DNA of 37,699 bases. It comes from Verrucomicrobiia bacterium (GTDB lineage Bacteria; Verrucomicrobiota; Verrucomicrobiia; Verrucomicrobiales; DEV007). Shown here one piece after another: positions 7,837 through 17,033 of this stretch. Within the stretch, counting starts at the first letter, position 1. The number at the start of each line of letters is the position of its first letter. The stretch is from positions 1 to 37,699 of the forward strand of contig JAGROX010000211.1 in assembly GCA_020440025.1 (NCBI GenBank), written 5' to 3'. The notes below the pieces were generated by a model. The model ran no database searches, was not told the DNA's origin, and saw nothing but the letters and a program-made list of their open reading frames with translations. Both the position numbers and the translations under genes were made by a program.

Positions 7837-9672
7837 ATGCGAAACACAGAGACGAATTCGAGGGGCCGACGCCGAACGGGGTGGATCGGGGGTGTAGCGT
7901 TGGCCTTGTTGGGCCTGAACGTGTTGGGGAGTTGTGCGCCCCAGTTTTATGAAAAAGCCGCTGATCGCGAGACCAAGAGGGTGCTCTTCGGCAAGACCGG
8001 GAAGGTCGAGAATGTGGACGCGGAGGCGCTCGACATTCATGAGGCTGAGATGCGGTCGCTCGATGATCTGAAGAAAAACTCATCGGAAGGTGAATTCCTC
8101 GGGAAAATGGCGAAGATCGAGGACGGCGCGCGGGTGTTGAAGCTGGATGATGCCTTGGGGCTGGCCATCAATCACAATCGTGGCTATCTCAGCCAAAAAG
8201 AGACTCTTTATCTTCAGGCACTCGACCTCACCCTCACCCGTCACGAATTGTCTCCTTTGTTTCGTGCGGAAGGCGACGTCGGGACCCGCAGTGATGCCCG
8301 CGATGGCGATCAGCCACCGGAGCAGATTGAAGTCCAGAAGGTGGTGGACGTGATCGATCCTCTTACGGGAGTGGCGGCAGTCGATCCGGTCACCGGAAAA
8401 ACGCAGACCAAGGTCGTCACCGAGATCGTGGAGCGTGAAGTCGATGGACTGATCGCGACCAATACCTTCACTCGGCGCCAGTCGGTGGGCTTCACCATGC
8501 TCCAGAGGACCGGGGCGCGTCTGGCAGCGGATTTTACTTCCGATTTTCTGCGTTTTGTCGCCGGTGATCGATCAATCAACAACTCCGCGCTGGCAGTGAG
8601 CCTCGTGCAGCCACTGCTCAAGGGAGGCGGGTTCAAGGTGACTCTGGAGAATCTGACTCAGGCAGATCGCGACCTGCTCTACTCGCTGAGGGATTTTGCC
8701 AACTTCCGACGGGAGTTTGTTGTTGGGATCACATCTCGCTACTATGGGGTGCTTCAGGCGCGGGACACGGTGCGCAACAACTGGGTGTCCTATGATGGCT
8801 TTCGGAAAAACGTTGAGCGTGAGGAGGCGCTGGCGGAGGAAGACAGGCGGACTCAGACCGAGCTCGGCCAACTGCGCCAGGCACTGCTGCAAGCGGAGAG
8901 TCAGTGGGTCAATGCGATTCGCGATTACCAGAATCAACTCGATGAGTTCAAAATCGAACTGGGCTTGTCGATTGACGAGAAGGTCGTTCTCGAAGAAGCC
9001 GAACTGAAGAAGCTCAAGATCGAAGACCCTAACATCAAGCGGGAACAGGCGGTGGATTTGGCCTTGGTTTCGCGACCCGATCTCCAGACGGCGGATGACC
9101 GCATCGTGGATGCCGAGCGCCGGATCAAGGTGGCCAAAGTCGAATTGCAGGCCGGTCTCGATGCGGTGGCGACCTACGACGCCATCAGTGATCCAGATGA
9201 TATCACCCCGAACATCAATTTTGAGCGAAGCTCATGGTCGGCTGGTCTCGAATTGGATTTGCCGCTCGATCGCAAGTCCGAGCGGAACTTTTATCGGTCG
9301 ACTCTGATCGCTCTGGAGCAGGCGCATCGACAGCGTACCCTCGCAGGAGATCAGGTGCGGTTGCAGATCTACGATGACTGGCGTGCGCTCGAACAGGCCA
9401 AACGGAATTTCGAGATCAGCGAGATGGGAGTGGCCTTGGCTGAGCGTCGCCTGGAAGAACAGCGGCTCCTCGCCGAGATCGGAGATGGGGAAGCTCGGGA
9501 TCTCGTCGATGCCCAGAGGGATCTTGTAAACTCTCTCAATCAGCGAACATCTACGGCGGTGGACCATACCTTGGCGCGTTTACGTCTTTGGCAGGATATG
9601 GGCATCCTCTATATTAACGAAGACGGTTCATGGGTCGAAAAACTGGAGGAAGAAGGCCAAGCTGATGAGTAG
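7837..9672 (+). CDS. TolC-family outer membrane efflux lipoprotein
   Basis: This 611-residue outer-membrane channel subunit is the exit duct of the tripartite transporter encoded downstream. A basic N-terminus and hydrophobic segment end in the lipobox LGSC (Cys33), so it should be lipid-anchored like OprM/NodT-type proteins. Two long coiled-coil halves typical of outer membrane efflux proteins are visible (about residues 290-400 and 430-590; for example REEALAEEDRRTQTELGQLR and RDLVDAQRDLVNSLNQR). It is longer than the usual 420-480 residues, partly from an N-terminal region with VDVIDPLTGVAAVDPVTG-like text. The ATG at 7837 (GGAAGAG just before) is preferred to a TTG at 7816. The stop overlaps the adaptor start by 8 bases. 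Confidence 0.88.
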   Translation: MRNTETNSRGRRRTGWIGGVALALLGLNVLGSCAPQFYEKAADRETKRVLFGKTGKVENVDAEALDIHEAEMRSLDDLKKNSSEGEFLGKMAKIEDGARVLKLDDALGLAINHNRGYLSQKETLYLQALDLTLTRHELSPLFRAEGDVGTRSDARDGDQPPEQIEVQKVVDVIDPLTGVAAVDPVTGKTQTKVVTEIVEREVDGLIATNTFTRRQSVGFTMLQRTGARLAADFTSDFLRFVAGDRSINNSALAVSLVQPLLKGGGFKVTLENLTQADRDLLYSLRDFANFRREFVVGITSRYYGVLQARDTVRNNWVSYDGFRKNVEREEALAEEDRRTQTELGQLRQALLQAESQWVNAIRDYQNQLDEFKIELGLSIDEKVVLEEAELKKLKIEDPNIKREQAVDLALVSRPDLQTADDRIVDAERRIKVAKVELQAGLDAVATYDAISDPDDITPNINFERSSWSAGLELDLPLDRKSERNFYRSTLIALEQAHRQRTLAGDQVRLQIYDDWRALEQAKRNFEISEMGVALAERRLEEQRLLAEIGDGEARDLVDAQRDLVNSLNQRTSTAVDHTLARLRLWQDMGILYINEDGSWVEKLEEEGQADE

Positions 9673-11452
9673 AAAACCCATTCTGATCACTGGGGTGATC
9701 ATTGCCACAATTGGCGGCGTGATTGCCATCAAAGGCCTGCGAAACGATTCGCAGGCTTCTTCATCGTTGCCTGAATTTGAGGTCAAGCGGGGAGATCTGA
9801 CCATCGAAGTGATGGAGGGCGGCAACATCCACGCACTGCAATCTCTCGAGATCAAAAACGAGGTTAAGATCACTGCAGGTACCAAAGTTCTGGAGATCAT
9901 CGATGAAGGATATCTGATCACTCCTGAGGATGTGGACAACCGTAAGGTTCTGGTCAGGCTCGACGCGTCGGGGATCGAGGAGATGATTGTCGACCACGAT
10001 GTGGAGTTTCAACAGACCGAGTCCGGATACGCAGAGGCCAAACAGGGCTTGGAGATCGAGGAAAGCGAAAGCCTGAGCTCTGTAAAACTGGTGCGGCAGT
10101 CTTTGCGTTTCGCGATGCTCGATTTTCAGAAATTCGTCGGCGAGAAAGCCGCCCGTGAGGTGCTGCAGTCGCTGAGCCTGCCCTACGACGCCGAGACCAT
10201 CGCTGCCTACGAAACCGAGGCGACCGAATTGATCATGAAGAGCTTCGACACTCAGTCGTTGCTGACCGAGGAGAGCGATCCGACTAATGACTCAACCCCA
10301 TTTACCGGTGATGGGGCGGACAGCCGGGCCTCAGAAGTCGACTTTGCGATTTTGCTGAAATCGGATCGGCTCGGAGCTGGTGAGGCTGAGCAGACCATGC
10401 GTCGACTGAAGGACGAGGCCTTGGTGGCCCAGACCGAGTTGGCTGTTGTCACGGAATCGGTGGCCGGTGCGAAGCGCTTGCACGAGCGGGAGTTCATCAC
10501 CCGACAGACGCTCGACAACGAAATGGTTGGTCTCGAAAAGGCCAAGCTTTCCCTGCAGACCAAGGAGACCGAATTGGGGCTGTTCCGGGACTACGAGTTT
10601 CCCAAGGAAGCGGAAAAGTATCTCTCGATCTTCGAAGAGGCGCTGCTCGAATTGATCCGGGAAAAACGCGAGGCCATCGCAACGGTGGCCCGAGCTCAAG
10701 CCAAGTATCGTTCAGCCAAGCGACGCTATGAGTTGGAATTGAAGAAGCGGGAAGATCTTCAGGCTCAGTTGGAGAGTTGTGTCATCTATGCCCAGAAACC
10801 AGGGCTCGTTGCCTACGGAGGTGCCAACGACAACTACTATACGTCGCGATATTACGATGCCATTTCCGAGGGGGCCACGCTGAAACTGGGGCAGCCCATC
10901 ATCACGATTCCTGACATGTCCCGACTCGGGGTCGATGTCGCCATTCACGAGTCCCACATCAAGAAGATCGAGATCGGACAGCGGGCGGTCATCACCGCAG
11001 AGGCGGTTTCGGACAAGACTCTCGAAGGCAAGGTGAGCAAGGTGGCCGTGCTGCCGGATTCCAATGCTTCGCGCTATAATCCCTCGCTGAAAGTTTATCC
11101 TTCAACGGTAGAGATCGATGGTACCCAGAATTTCCTGAAACCGGGAATGACGGCCAAGGTGAAAATCATCGTCGATGAACTGAAGGACGTTCTCTACATC
11201 CCGGTTCAATCGGTGTTTGTGGAGAAAGACAACCGCTTCGTCTTTCTTCGCGATGGCAACACCTACCGTCGGCAGGCCGTGACCATCGGGAACTACAATG
11301 ATGAGTTCATCGAAGTGATCGAAGGCTTGTCGGAAGGTGATGCGGTTGCATTGCGCATGCCGGACGGCTATGATCCGTTGAAGGAAACTGACGATCTGGT
11401 CCCTGCGAATGTCGCTGAAGCGAAATCGACTGATGCGGACAAGGAAGCCTGA
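9665..11452 (+). CDS. HlyD/MacA-type periplasmic adaptor with long coiled-coil region
   Basis: The adaptor has 595 residues, far longer than a standard MacA (about 370). A single N-terminal transmembrane anchor (PILITGVIIATIGGVIAIKG) is followed by the first lipoyl half (VKRGDLTIEVMEGGNIHALQ). A very long acidic and helical section runs from about residue 115 to 375, followed by the second lipoyl half, a beta-barrel (RAVITAEAVSDKTLEGKVSKV) and the membrane-proximal domain (LYIPVQSVFVEKDNRFVFL). It should bridge the inner-membrane ABC permease and the outer-membrane lipoprotein. Its start overlaps the preceding gene by 8 bases, so the two are translationally coupled. The extended helical section probably sets the length of the periplasmic hairpin to match the long outer-membrane partner. 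Confidence 0.85.
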   Translation: MSRKPILITGVIIATIGGVIAIKGLRNDSQASSSLPEFEVKRGDLTIEVMEGGNIHALQSLEIKNEVKITAGTKVLEIIDEGYLITPEDVDNRKVLVRLDASGIEEMIVDHDVEFQQTESGYAEAKQGLEIEESESLSSVKLVRQSLRFAMLDFQKFVGEKAAREVLQSLSLPYDAETIAAYETEATELIMKSFDTQSLLTEESDPTNDSTPFTGDGADSRASEVDFAILLKSDRLGAGEAEQTMRRLKDEALVAQTELAVVTESVAGAKRLHEREFITRQTLDNEMVGLEKAKLSLQTKETELGLFRDYEFPKEAEKYLSIFEEALLELIREKREAIATVARAQAKYRSAKRRYELELKKREDLQAQLESCVIYAQKPGLVAYGGANDNYYTSRYYDAISEGATLKLGQPIITIPDMSRLGVDVAIHESHIKKIEIGQRAVITAEAVSDKTLEGKVSKVAVLPDSNASRYNPSLKVYPSTVEIDGTQNFLKPGMTAKVKIIVDELKDVLYIPVQSVFVEKDNRFVFLRDGNTYRRQAVTIGNYNDEFIEVIEGLSEGDAVALRMPDGYDPLKETDDLVPANVAEAKSTDADKEA

Positions 11453-11504
11453 GTGTTTTCCGCCTTTCTGACGCGGACTTGTCTCAGTGAAGCGGACGAG
11501 GTCG

Positions 11505-11547
11505 CTTTCCTCTTTCCCTTTTCATTTTCCCTCCCTTTTCCCCTTTC
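11505..11547 (+). other. 43-base pyrimidine tract abutting a start codon
   Basis: From 11505 to 11547 every base is C or T except a single A at 11524, and the ATG of the ABC ATPase follows directly at 11548. No Shine-Dalgarno is possible here. Such a leader could bind ribosomal protein S1 or act as an unstructured landing site; that role is inference. Confidence 0.6.
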
Positions 11548-12306
11548 ATGATTGCCGCCGCTCGCAGACCCATCATCGAGCTTCGCGGGGTGGAGAAACA
11601 CTATCAGATGGGGGAGTTCACCGTGAAAGCGCTGCACGGGATCGATGTCACCGTGCGTGAGGGCGACTACATCAGCATTCTCGGTCCATCGGGTTGCGGA
11701 AAGTCGACGCTTCTCAATATCCTCGGTTGTCTCGATCAACCGACACTGGGCGAGTATCTGTTGGAGGGTAGCGATGTCGCCAAACTGGAGGACGACGAAC
11801 TCTCCCAAGTTCGGGGAAAACGGTTGGGGTTCATTTTTCAAAGTTACAACCTCATCCAGCAACTCACCGTGGTGGAGAACATCGAGGTCCCCCTCTACTA
11901 CCAGGGTGTCTCGGAAAAAGAGAGTCGCGAAATCGCCGTAGGGTTGGCCGAGAGAGTCGGCTTGGGGGCCAGGCTCGATCACCGACCGACAGAGTTGTCC
12001 GGTGGCCAGCAGCAGCGTGTCGCCATTGCCCGGGCGCTGGCCAACGATCCTGCCGTCATCCTCGCCGATGAAGCGACCGGAAATCTCGATTCCAAATCGG
12101 GAGGCGATATCCTCGGTATCTTTGATCAACTCAATGCCGATGGAAAAACCCTGATCATGATCACCCACGATGAGTCAATGGCCCGCCGCACCTCGCGGAC
12201 CATTCGTTTGCGTGATGGGCTCATCGAGTACGATTCGGATGCGGACATTGGCGGAAAAGCGGAGGGAGGAAAGAAGGGCGCCAGAGATCAAGTCGCGACG
12301 GCTTGA
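11548..12306 (+). CDS. ABC transporter ATP-binding protein (MacB/LolD class)
   Basis: This 252-residue nucleotide-binding subunit shows Walker [10 protein letters not shown] at residues 46-54, a Q-loop ([22 protein letters not shown]), the signature [15 protein letters not shown] near residue 150, Walker [13 protein letters not shown] with Asp174-Glu175, and the H-loop MITHDE. It belongs to the type VII (MacB/LolD/FtsE-like) class, which drives mechanotransmission across the periplasm rather than membrane transport proper. It follows the adaptor gene after 95 bases and precedes its permease by 33. The C-terminal tail ([14 protein letters not shown]) is basic and probably disordered. The ATG is preceded by a pyrimidine tract and not by a ribosome-binding site. 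Confidence 0.93.
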   Translation: MIAAARRPIIELRGVEKHYQMGEFTVKALHGIDVTVREGDYISILGPSGCGKSTLLNILGCLDQPTLGEYLLEGSDVAKLEDDELSQVRGKRLGFIFQSYNLIQQLTVVENIEVPLYYQGVSEKESREIAVGLAERVGLGARLDHRPTELSGGQQQRVAIARALANDPAVILADEATGNLDSKSGGDILGIFDQLNADGKTLIMITHDESMARRTSRTIRLRDGLIEYDSDADIGGKAEGGKKGARDQVATA

Positions 12307-12339
12307 TTTGATCTGGAGATGGGAAGCTGACTGGCGGAA

Positions 12340-13692
12340 ATGGATGTGATTCAACAGATCAGGGCGCTGTCCCTCTTTCGGCTGAAACGCTCTGTCATTC
12401 TAGGGGTCAAGAGCCTCTGGATGCACAAACTACGCTCCATGCTCACGGCCTTGGGGATTGTCTTTGGCGTGGCCTCCGTCATCGCCATGCTGGCGATTGG
12501 GGAAGGGGCCAGTTTCGAGGCTCAGGAGCAGATCAAGAATCTGGGTAGTCAGAACATCATCATCCAGAGCGTCAAGCCGACCAACGATGCGACCGCTGGT
12601 GAGGAACAGCGAAGTATGATTCTTTCCTATGGACTCACCTATCGGGATCTGGAGCAAATCCGGAGCACTATTCCCGGCGTCGATGTGGTGGTGCCGGGGC
12701 GGCGCTTCAAGGACTATCTCTGGAACATTTCCCGCAGCGTGGACGCCGATGTCTTGGGCACCGTGCCGTGGTATCCCGAGATGCGAAATCGGAAGATCAA
12801 GTCCGGTCGTTTTTTCTCTAAACTGGAGATGAATGATCGGGTCAACGTCTGTGTCCTCAGCGACGAGCTGGCCCACAAGCTCTTCCCCTTCAACAATCCC
12901 ATCGGCAAAGAGCTGCGGCTGCAAAATGGTTACTACCGAATCGTCGGGATCATCGAGGCCGGATCGACGACGGCCTCGGTAGCTTCAGGAGGCGGTGGAA
13001 TGATGGGAGGCGGTGGCGGCGGAAGCGGCGGCGGAGCGGGTGAAAATCAGACCGGGATGGAGATGTTGATTCCGCTGACGACGCTGGTCGAGCGTTTTGG
13101 CGAAGTGCTGATGAAATATCGTTCGGGGAGCTTTGAAGCCGAAAAAGTCGATTTTCACGAAGTCACCGTGAAGATCGACAGTGCGGATCGGGTCGTCGGC
13201 GCGGCAGAGGCCATCCGGCATCTCTTGGAGCGAAATCACAAGAAGCTCGACTACCAGATGATCGTGCCTCTGGAACTCCTCAAGCAGGCGGAACGAACCA
13301 AGCAGATCTTCAACATCGTGCTGGGATCCATCGCTGCGATTTCCCTCTTGGTGGGAGGCATCGGAATCATGAACATCATGCTCGCCACCGTGACGGAGCG
13401 GACCCGTGAGATCGGGATTCGTCGTGCCCTCGGGGCCAAGCAGCGCGATATCGTGTTGCAGTTTCTCATTGAAACGATTCTCCTCTCCGGTGCCGGTGGA
13501 GTCCTCGGAGTGATTGTGGGATTGGCGGTGCCGATGATCATCACCCATTTCGCCGACATGATCACCATCACCCGGTTCTGGGCACCGGCGATGGCGTTCA
13601 CCATCTCGGTTGTTACCGGAATCATCTTCGGCATCTACCCCGCCTTCCGCGCCGCCGGCATGAATCCGGTCGAGGCGCTGAGGCACGAGTGA
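12340..13692 (+). CDS. ABC transporter permease, MacB-like
   Basis: This 450-residue permease has the MacB topology. One transmembrane helix lies near residues 33-55 ([27 protein letters not shown], interrupted here for length), followed by a large periplasmic domain to about residue 320 and three C-terminal helices ([60 protein letters not shown]). The coupling-helix text [18 protein letters not shown] is typical. Together with the ATPase, adaptor and outer-membrane lipoprotein it forms a complete MacAB-TolC-like pump with separate ATPase and permease chains. Cargo could be a peptide, lipid or antibiotic and cannot be deduced. A glycine-rich insert (about residues 217-233, [16 protein letters not shown]) interrupts the periplasmic domain. 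Confidence 0.92.
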   Translation: MDVIQQIRALSLFRLKRSVILGVKSLWMHKLRSMLTALGIVFGVASVIAMLAIGEGASFEAQEQIKNLGSQNIIIQSVKPTNDATAGEEQRSMILSYGLTYRDLEQIRSTIPGVDVVVPGRRFKDYLWNISRSVDADVLGTVPWYPEMRNRKIKSGRFFSKLEMNDRVNVCVLSDELAHKLFPFNNPIGKELRLQNGYYRIVGIIEAGSTTASVASGGGGMMGGGGGGSGGGAGENQTGMEMLIPLTTLVERFGEVLMKYRSGSFEAEKVDFHEVTVKIDSADRVVGAAEAIRHLLERNHKKLDYQMIVPLELLKQAERTKQIFNIVLGSIAAISLLVGGIGIMNIMLATVTERTREIGIRRALGAKQRDIVLQFLIETILLSGAGGVLGVIVGLAVPMIITHFADMITITRFWAPAMAFTISVVTGIIFGIYPAFRAAGMNPVEALRHE

Positions 13693-13716
13693 GTGAATCG
13701 TCGCTGAAACTCACTC
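13687..13716. terminator. Hairpin between convergent genes (weak)
   Basis: GAGTGAGT (13687-13694) and ACTCACTC (13709-13716) form a perfect 8-bp stem with a 14-base loop, spanning the permease stop codon in the 42-base gap to the convergent metG. No T run follows on either strand, so this may be a transcript-end stabiliser rather than an intrinsic terminator. Confidence 0.35.
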
Positions 13717-13734
13717 AGTGATTGATGATTCGCG

Positions 13735-15780
13735 TCAACGCACCCGCTGACCCGGCTGAGCACCGTCGTCAGGGGACAGCAGGTAGATGTCATCGCCGCC
13801 GGGGCCGGAGGCGATGACCATGCCTTCGCTGACGCCGAATTTCATCGTGCGCGGGGCGAGATTTGCGACCATGACGACGAGTCGGCCGACCAGCGCCTCG
13901 GGCTCGTAGGCGGCCTTGATGCCGGCAAACACATTGCGACGTTCGTCGCCGCCGAGACTGAGGGTGAGCTGCACCAGCTTCCGTGCCTCGGGCACTTCGT
14001 TGGCGGTGATGACTCTGGCGACGCGGAGATCGAGCTTCGCGAAATCATCGATGGTGATCTCGGGAGCGATGGGCTCGTCCTTCAGCGGCTGATCACTGTC
14101 GTCAACCGCTGCCGTGCCGGAAACTTCGGCGACGACCTGGGTATCGGGCGCTTCTTCGCGACTCTCTTCGATCATGGCTTCGACCTTCTTGGGATCGACC
14201 CGTTGCAGCATGTGCTGAAATTTCGCCACCGGCGTGCCGACGAGCGGGGTCTTCGCCTGCTCCCAACTCGTGATGGGATCGTTCAGCAGGGCGCCCGCTT
14301 TCTCGGCGAGGTCGGGCAGCACCGGTGAAAGATAGATCGCCAGTTGTCGGAACAGATTCAGCGCGACGGTGCAGACGTCCTGAAGTTGCTGCGCCTTTTC
14401 GGGATCCTTGCGGAGTTCCCACGGAGCGTTGGTTTCGACATAGGGATTCGACAGATCGGCGAGGTCGAGAATCGCCCTCATGGCCTTGCTGAAATCGCCA
14501 GCCTCGTAGGACGCGGCAATGGCGCCGCCTTCGGCAGCGAATTTTTCGAAAAGTCCCCCGTCATCGGGATAGGTCGCGGACAGGCCGGACTCGGCCACGA
14601 ATTTGGCGGAGCGGCTGGCAAGGTTGACGACTTTGCCGACAAGGTCACTGTTCACCCTGGCGACAAATTCTTCCAGATTCAGGTCGATGTCCTCGACCTT
14701 GGAGTTGAGCTTGCTGGCGTAGTAGTAGCGCAGGAAAGCCGGATCGAGATGCTCGAGGTATTTCGAGGCGCGCACAAAGGTGCCGGTCGATTTGGACATT
14801 TTCGCACCGTCGACGGTGAGAAAGCCGTGAATATGAACCTTGGTCGGCAGAGTGAACCCGGCAGTCTTCAGCATCGCAGGCCAGAACAGGGTGTGGAAAT
14901 ACTGGATGTCCTTGCCGATGAAATGGTGAATCTCGCTCTCGGGATTTCGCCACCAGTCGTCGAAATTTTCTCCGTGCAGATCGCACCACTGCTTGCTGGT
15001 GCCGATGTAGCCGATGGGGGCATCGAACCACACATACCAGTAGTTGCCGGGGGAGTCGGGAATCTCGAAACCGAAATACGGTCCCGGTCGGGAAATGTCC
15101 CAATCGCGGAGGGCCTGGTTGAGGAAGAAACCTTTCAGGTAGTTGGCGCTCTCACTCGGCAGAGTCCCGGACTGGGTCCATTCGTCGAGGAAACCGTGGA
15201 GCTTTTCGATTTCGACAAAGAGATGCTTGGCCGAGCGGATTTCCGGGGTGGTTCCCGACAGGGCGCTGACGGGATCGATCAGATCGGAAGGCGAATAGGT
15301 CTCGCCGCAACTACCGCAGTTGTCACCGGGTTGATTTTTCGCGCCGCACTTGGGACAGGTGCCGCGGACGAAGCGATCCGCGAGGAAGCTTTGCTTTTCG
15401 ACATCGTAGAGTTGCTCGATGTCTCGTTCCGCCACCATGTCGGCGTCGCGCAGGGCCTGCCAGATCTCGTGGCAGTACTGGCGCGTCTCCTCGCTGTTGG
15501 TGCTGCCGTAGTGATCAAAGGCGATGCCGAAACCGCCGAAGTCAGCGAGGTGTTCCTGGCTCACTTGGGCGATGAGTTCTTCTTCGCTCCGGCCTTCGTG
15601 TTGGGCGCGAATGGTGATGGCCGTGCCGTGGGTGTCGTCCGCGCAGATATAGATGCAGCGGTTGCCGTAGAGTTTTTGGAAGCGGACCCAGATGTCGGTC
15701 TGGAGGTATTCCACCAAGTGCCCCAGATGAATGGGGCCGTTGGCGTAGGGGAGGGCGGAAGTGACGAGGATCTGGCGCAT
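13735..15780 (-). CDS. metG: Methionyl-tRNA synthetase
   Basis: This 681-residue cytoplasmic enzyme charges tRNA-Met. [11 protein letters not shown] holds the class I HIGH-type signature (HLGH, residues 18-21). [18 protein letters not shown] is the four-Cys zinc knuckle. KMSKSTGTF near residues 325-333 is the KMSKS loop. A helical anticodon-binding domain follows. The C-terminal part ([21 protein letters not shown] to the end) is the EMAPII/Arc1p-like tRNA-binding domain that dimerises bacterial MetRS. Length matches the E. coli enzyme (677). It stands alone on the minus strand, convergent with the efflux operon and divergent from the dehydrogenase gene. The minus-strand leader contains pyrimidine-rich text and no clear Shine-Dalgarno. 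Confidence 0.97.
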   Translation of the reverse strand: MRQILVTSALPYANGPIHLGHLVEYLQTDIWVRFQKLYGNRCIYICADDTHGTAITIRAQHEGRSEEELIAQVSQEHLADFGGFGIAFDHYGSTNSEETRQYCHEIWQALRDADMVAERDIEQLYDVEKQSFLADRFVRGTCPKCGAKNQPGDNCGSCGETYSPSDLIDPVSALSGTTPEIRSAKHLFVEIEKLHGFLDEWTQSGTLPSESANYLKGFFLNQALRDWDISRPGPYFGFEIPDSPGNYWYVWFDAPIGYIGTSKQWCDLHGENFDDWWRNPESEIHHFIGKDIQYFHTLFWPAMLKTAGFTLPTKVHIHGFLTVDGAKMSKSTGTFVRASKYLEHLDPAFLRYYYASKLNSKVEDIDLNLEEFVARVNSDLVGKVVNLASRSAKFVAESGLSATYPDDGGLFEKFAAEGGAIAASYEAGDFSKAMRAILDLADLSNPYVETNAPWELRKDPEKAQQLQDVCTVALNLFRQLAIYLSPVLPDLAEKAGALLNDPITSWEQAKTPLVGTPVAKFQHMLQRVDPKKVEAMIEESREEAPDTQVVAEVSGTAAVDDSDQPLKDEPIAPEITIDDFAKLDLRVARVITANEVPEARKLVQLTLSLGGDERRNVFAGIKAAYEPEALVGRLVVMVANLAPRTMKFGVSEGMVIASGPGGDDIYLLSPDDGAQPGQRVR

Positions 15781-15980
15781 GACTGAAAGAGAGTAGGGAA
15801 TAAAAGAATGTTGGCAAAAAGCGATTCGTCCCGATGGAGGAGCCGAGTCGAAAGAAACGGGAGGAGGAGGGGAATGCCCCGACGAGACCGTGTCGGCGGC
15901 AATTCCCGGTCAGCGCATTCGAATTTGCGTCGTGAAGACCGTCATCTTTGACGACTTTACTCTGGAAACGGATTGATTCA

Positions 15981-16010
15981 ACCCTGTTGGGTCGCGGACT
16001 TGACCCTGTT
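15981..16010 (-). repeat. Second copy of the AACAGGGT/GTCCGCGA repeat
   Basis: Read on the minus strand from 16010, the sequence is AACAGGGT-CAA-GTCCGCGA, then CCC and a second AACAGGGT (15988-15981). The first 19 bases differ at only two positions from the repeat at 5932-5950 on the plus strand. Here the second AACAGGGT is a direct copy 22 bp away instead of an inverted one, so no terminator hairpin forms. It lies 16 bases before the dehydrogenase start codon. Confidence 0.6.
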
Positions 16011-16026
16011 GGATTAGCTTGGCGGC

Positions 16027-16797
16027 ATGAATCTGATGACGGCGGAAACGGAACTGAAAGGCAGGACGGCTCTGGTGACAGGGGCATCGAGCGGCATCGG
16101 GCGGGCCATCGCCCTGGCGCTGGGTGAGGCGGGCGTTCGGGTGACGGTCTGCGCACGGCGACGGGATCGGCTGGAGGCGGTGGCAGCAAGTATTCGCGGG
16201 GCGGGTGGGGAAGCTCAGGTGGAGACGGCGGATTTTTTTCAGGTGAATGAGATCGATGCCGCCGTGCGCGGCGCGGCGGATCATTGGGGTGGGGGGCTCG
16301 ATATTCTCATCAACTCGGCTGGCATCGGACGTCAGGCGAAGCTGATGGATGGCGACACCCAGGATTGGAGGGAAATGATGGATCTGAATGTGTTGGCGCT
16401 GGCAGTGGCGAGTCGGGAGGCGCTGAAATATTTTCCAGAAAAGGGCGGCGACATCGTGAACCTCGGCAGCATGTCCGGCCATCGGGTGCCGGGGAGGGGA
16501 GGTTTCTATGCGGCCACCAAGTTCGCTGTGCGGGCGATGACGGAAGGGCTGCGCCAGGAATTGCGAATGGTGGGAAGTTTGACCCGAGTATCGAGCGTCT
16601 CGCCGGGGTTTGTTGATACGGAACTCCTCGATGACTATTTCAAAGAGGGAACCGGTGGGGTGGGCCGCTATGAAGCGATCCAGTATCCCATCCTGCGCCC
16701 GGAGGACGTTGCTGCCATCGTGGTTCGGCAGCTCACGATGCCTCGCACGGTTGAAATCACCGATGTTCTGGTGCGTCCGACAGCTCAAGGAGTTTGA
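16027..16797 (+). CDS. Short-chain dehydrogenase/reductase
   Basis: This 256-residue classical SDR has the cofactor motif TGASSGIGRAIA near residues 19-30 with a following ARRRDR that favours NADP(H). It also has NSAGIGR in the fourth strand, the catalytic Ser in NLGSMSGHRVPG and the YAATK catalytic Tyr/Lys pair. The closest well-known relatives by eye are YdfG-type 3-hydroxy-acid/serine dehydrogenases of broad specificity. The substrate is unknown. It is preceded by a 246-base gap with metG divergent and followed by a 236-base AT-rich gap, so it is probably transcribed alone. An ATG three codons in (16036) is an alternative start. Confidence 0.9.
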   Translation: MNLMTAETELKGRTALVTGASSGIGRAIALALGEAGVRVTVCARRRDRLEAVAASIRGAGGEAQVETADFFQVNEIDAAVRGAADHWGGGLDILINSAGIGRQAKLMDGDTQDWREMMDLNVLALAVASREALKYFPEKGGDIVNLGSMSGHRVPGRGGFYAATKFAVRAMTEGLRQELRMVGSLTRVSSVSPGFVDTELLDDYFKEGTGGVGRYEAIQYPILRPEDVAAIVVRQLTMPRTVEITDVLVRPTAQGV

Positions 16798-16858
16798 AAG
16801 ATAGAGGCAGAGCTAGTCGAGAATTTCGGATAGAGAGGGCAAATTGAGATTATTGAGG

Positions 16859-16908
16859 TTGAAATCTAATTTCCATTAATTTCAAAATTGTGTTGAATTC
16901 CAACACAA
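16859..16908 (+). promoter_or_regulatory. Two adjacent inverted repeats upstream of the scaffold/GTPase genes
   Basis: TTGAAAT (16859-16865) pairs with ATTTCAA (16879-16885) across 13 bases. TTGTGTTG (16888-16895) pairs perfectly with CAACACAA (16901-16908) across 5 bases. Both sit in an AT-rich patch that contrasts with the GC-rich surroundings, 30-80 bases before a TATAAT box. They look like operator half-sites for dimeric regulators. No regulator gene is adjacent. Confidence 0.5.
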
Positions 16909-16936
16909 ATTCGGTAGCCTCGTTTACTGGAATCAC

Positions 16937-16942
16937 TATAAT
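16937..16942 (+). promoter_or_regulatory. Consensus -10 box TATAAT
   Basis: A perfect TATAAT lies 91 bases before the start codon of the large scaffold gene, in the only AT-rich intergenic stretch of the area. No good -35 hexamer is found 16-18 bases upstream (GTAGCC at 17), so transcription may need an activator, perhaps bound at the inverted repeats. Confidence 0.45.
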
Positions 16943-17033
16943 TAGATCGATTCTCTGTTGAGTTCCGTCGCAAGGGCAGCTGGGAGAGCGGTGGCGGACA
17001 TCGACGAGAGTTGTTCGATAGACCCAAACAACG

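Noticed and set aside
14344..15786. 480-codon open frame antisense to metG
   Set aside because: It mirrors a clearly conserved methionyl-tRNA synthetase with all motifs. The translation is low in aromatic order and has no recognisable domain. Long antisense frames are common in GC-rich genes with this codon bias.
15940..15953. CGTCA-TCTT-TGACG mini-hairpin upstream of the dehydrogenase
   Set aside because: Five-base arms and no T run; competing pairings nearby are just as good, so it is not a supportable element.
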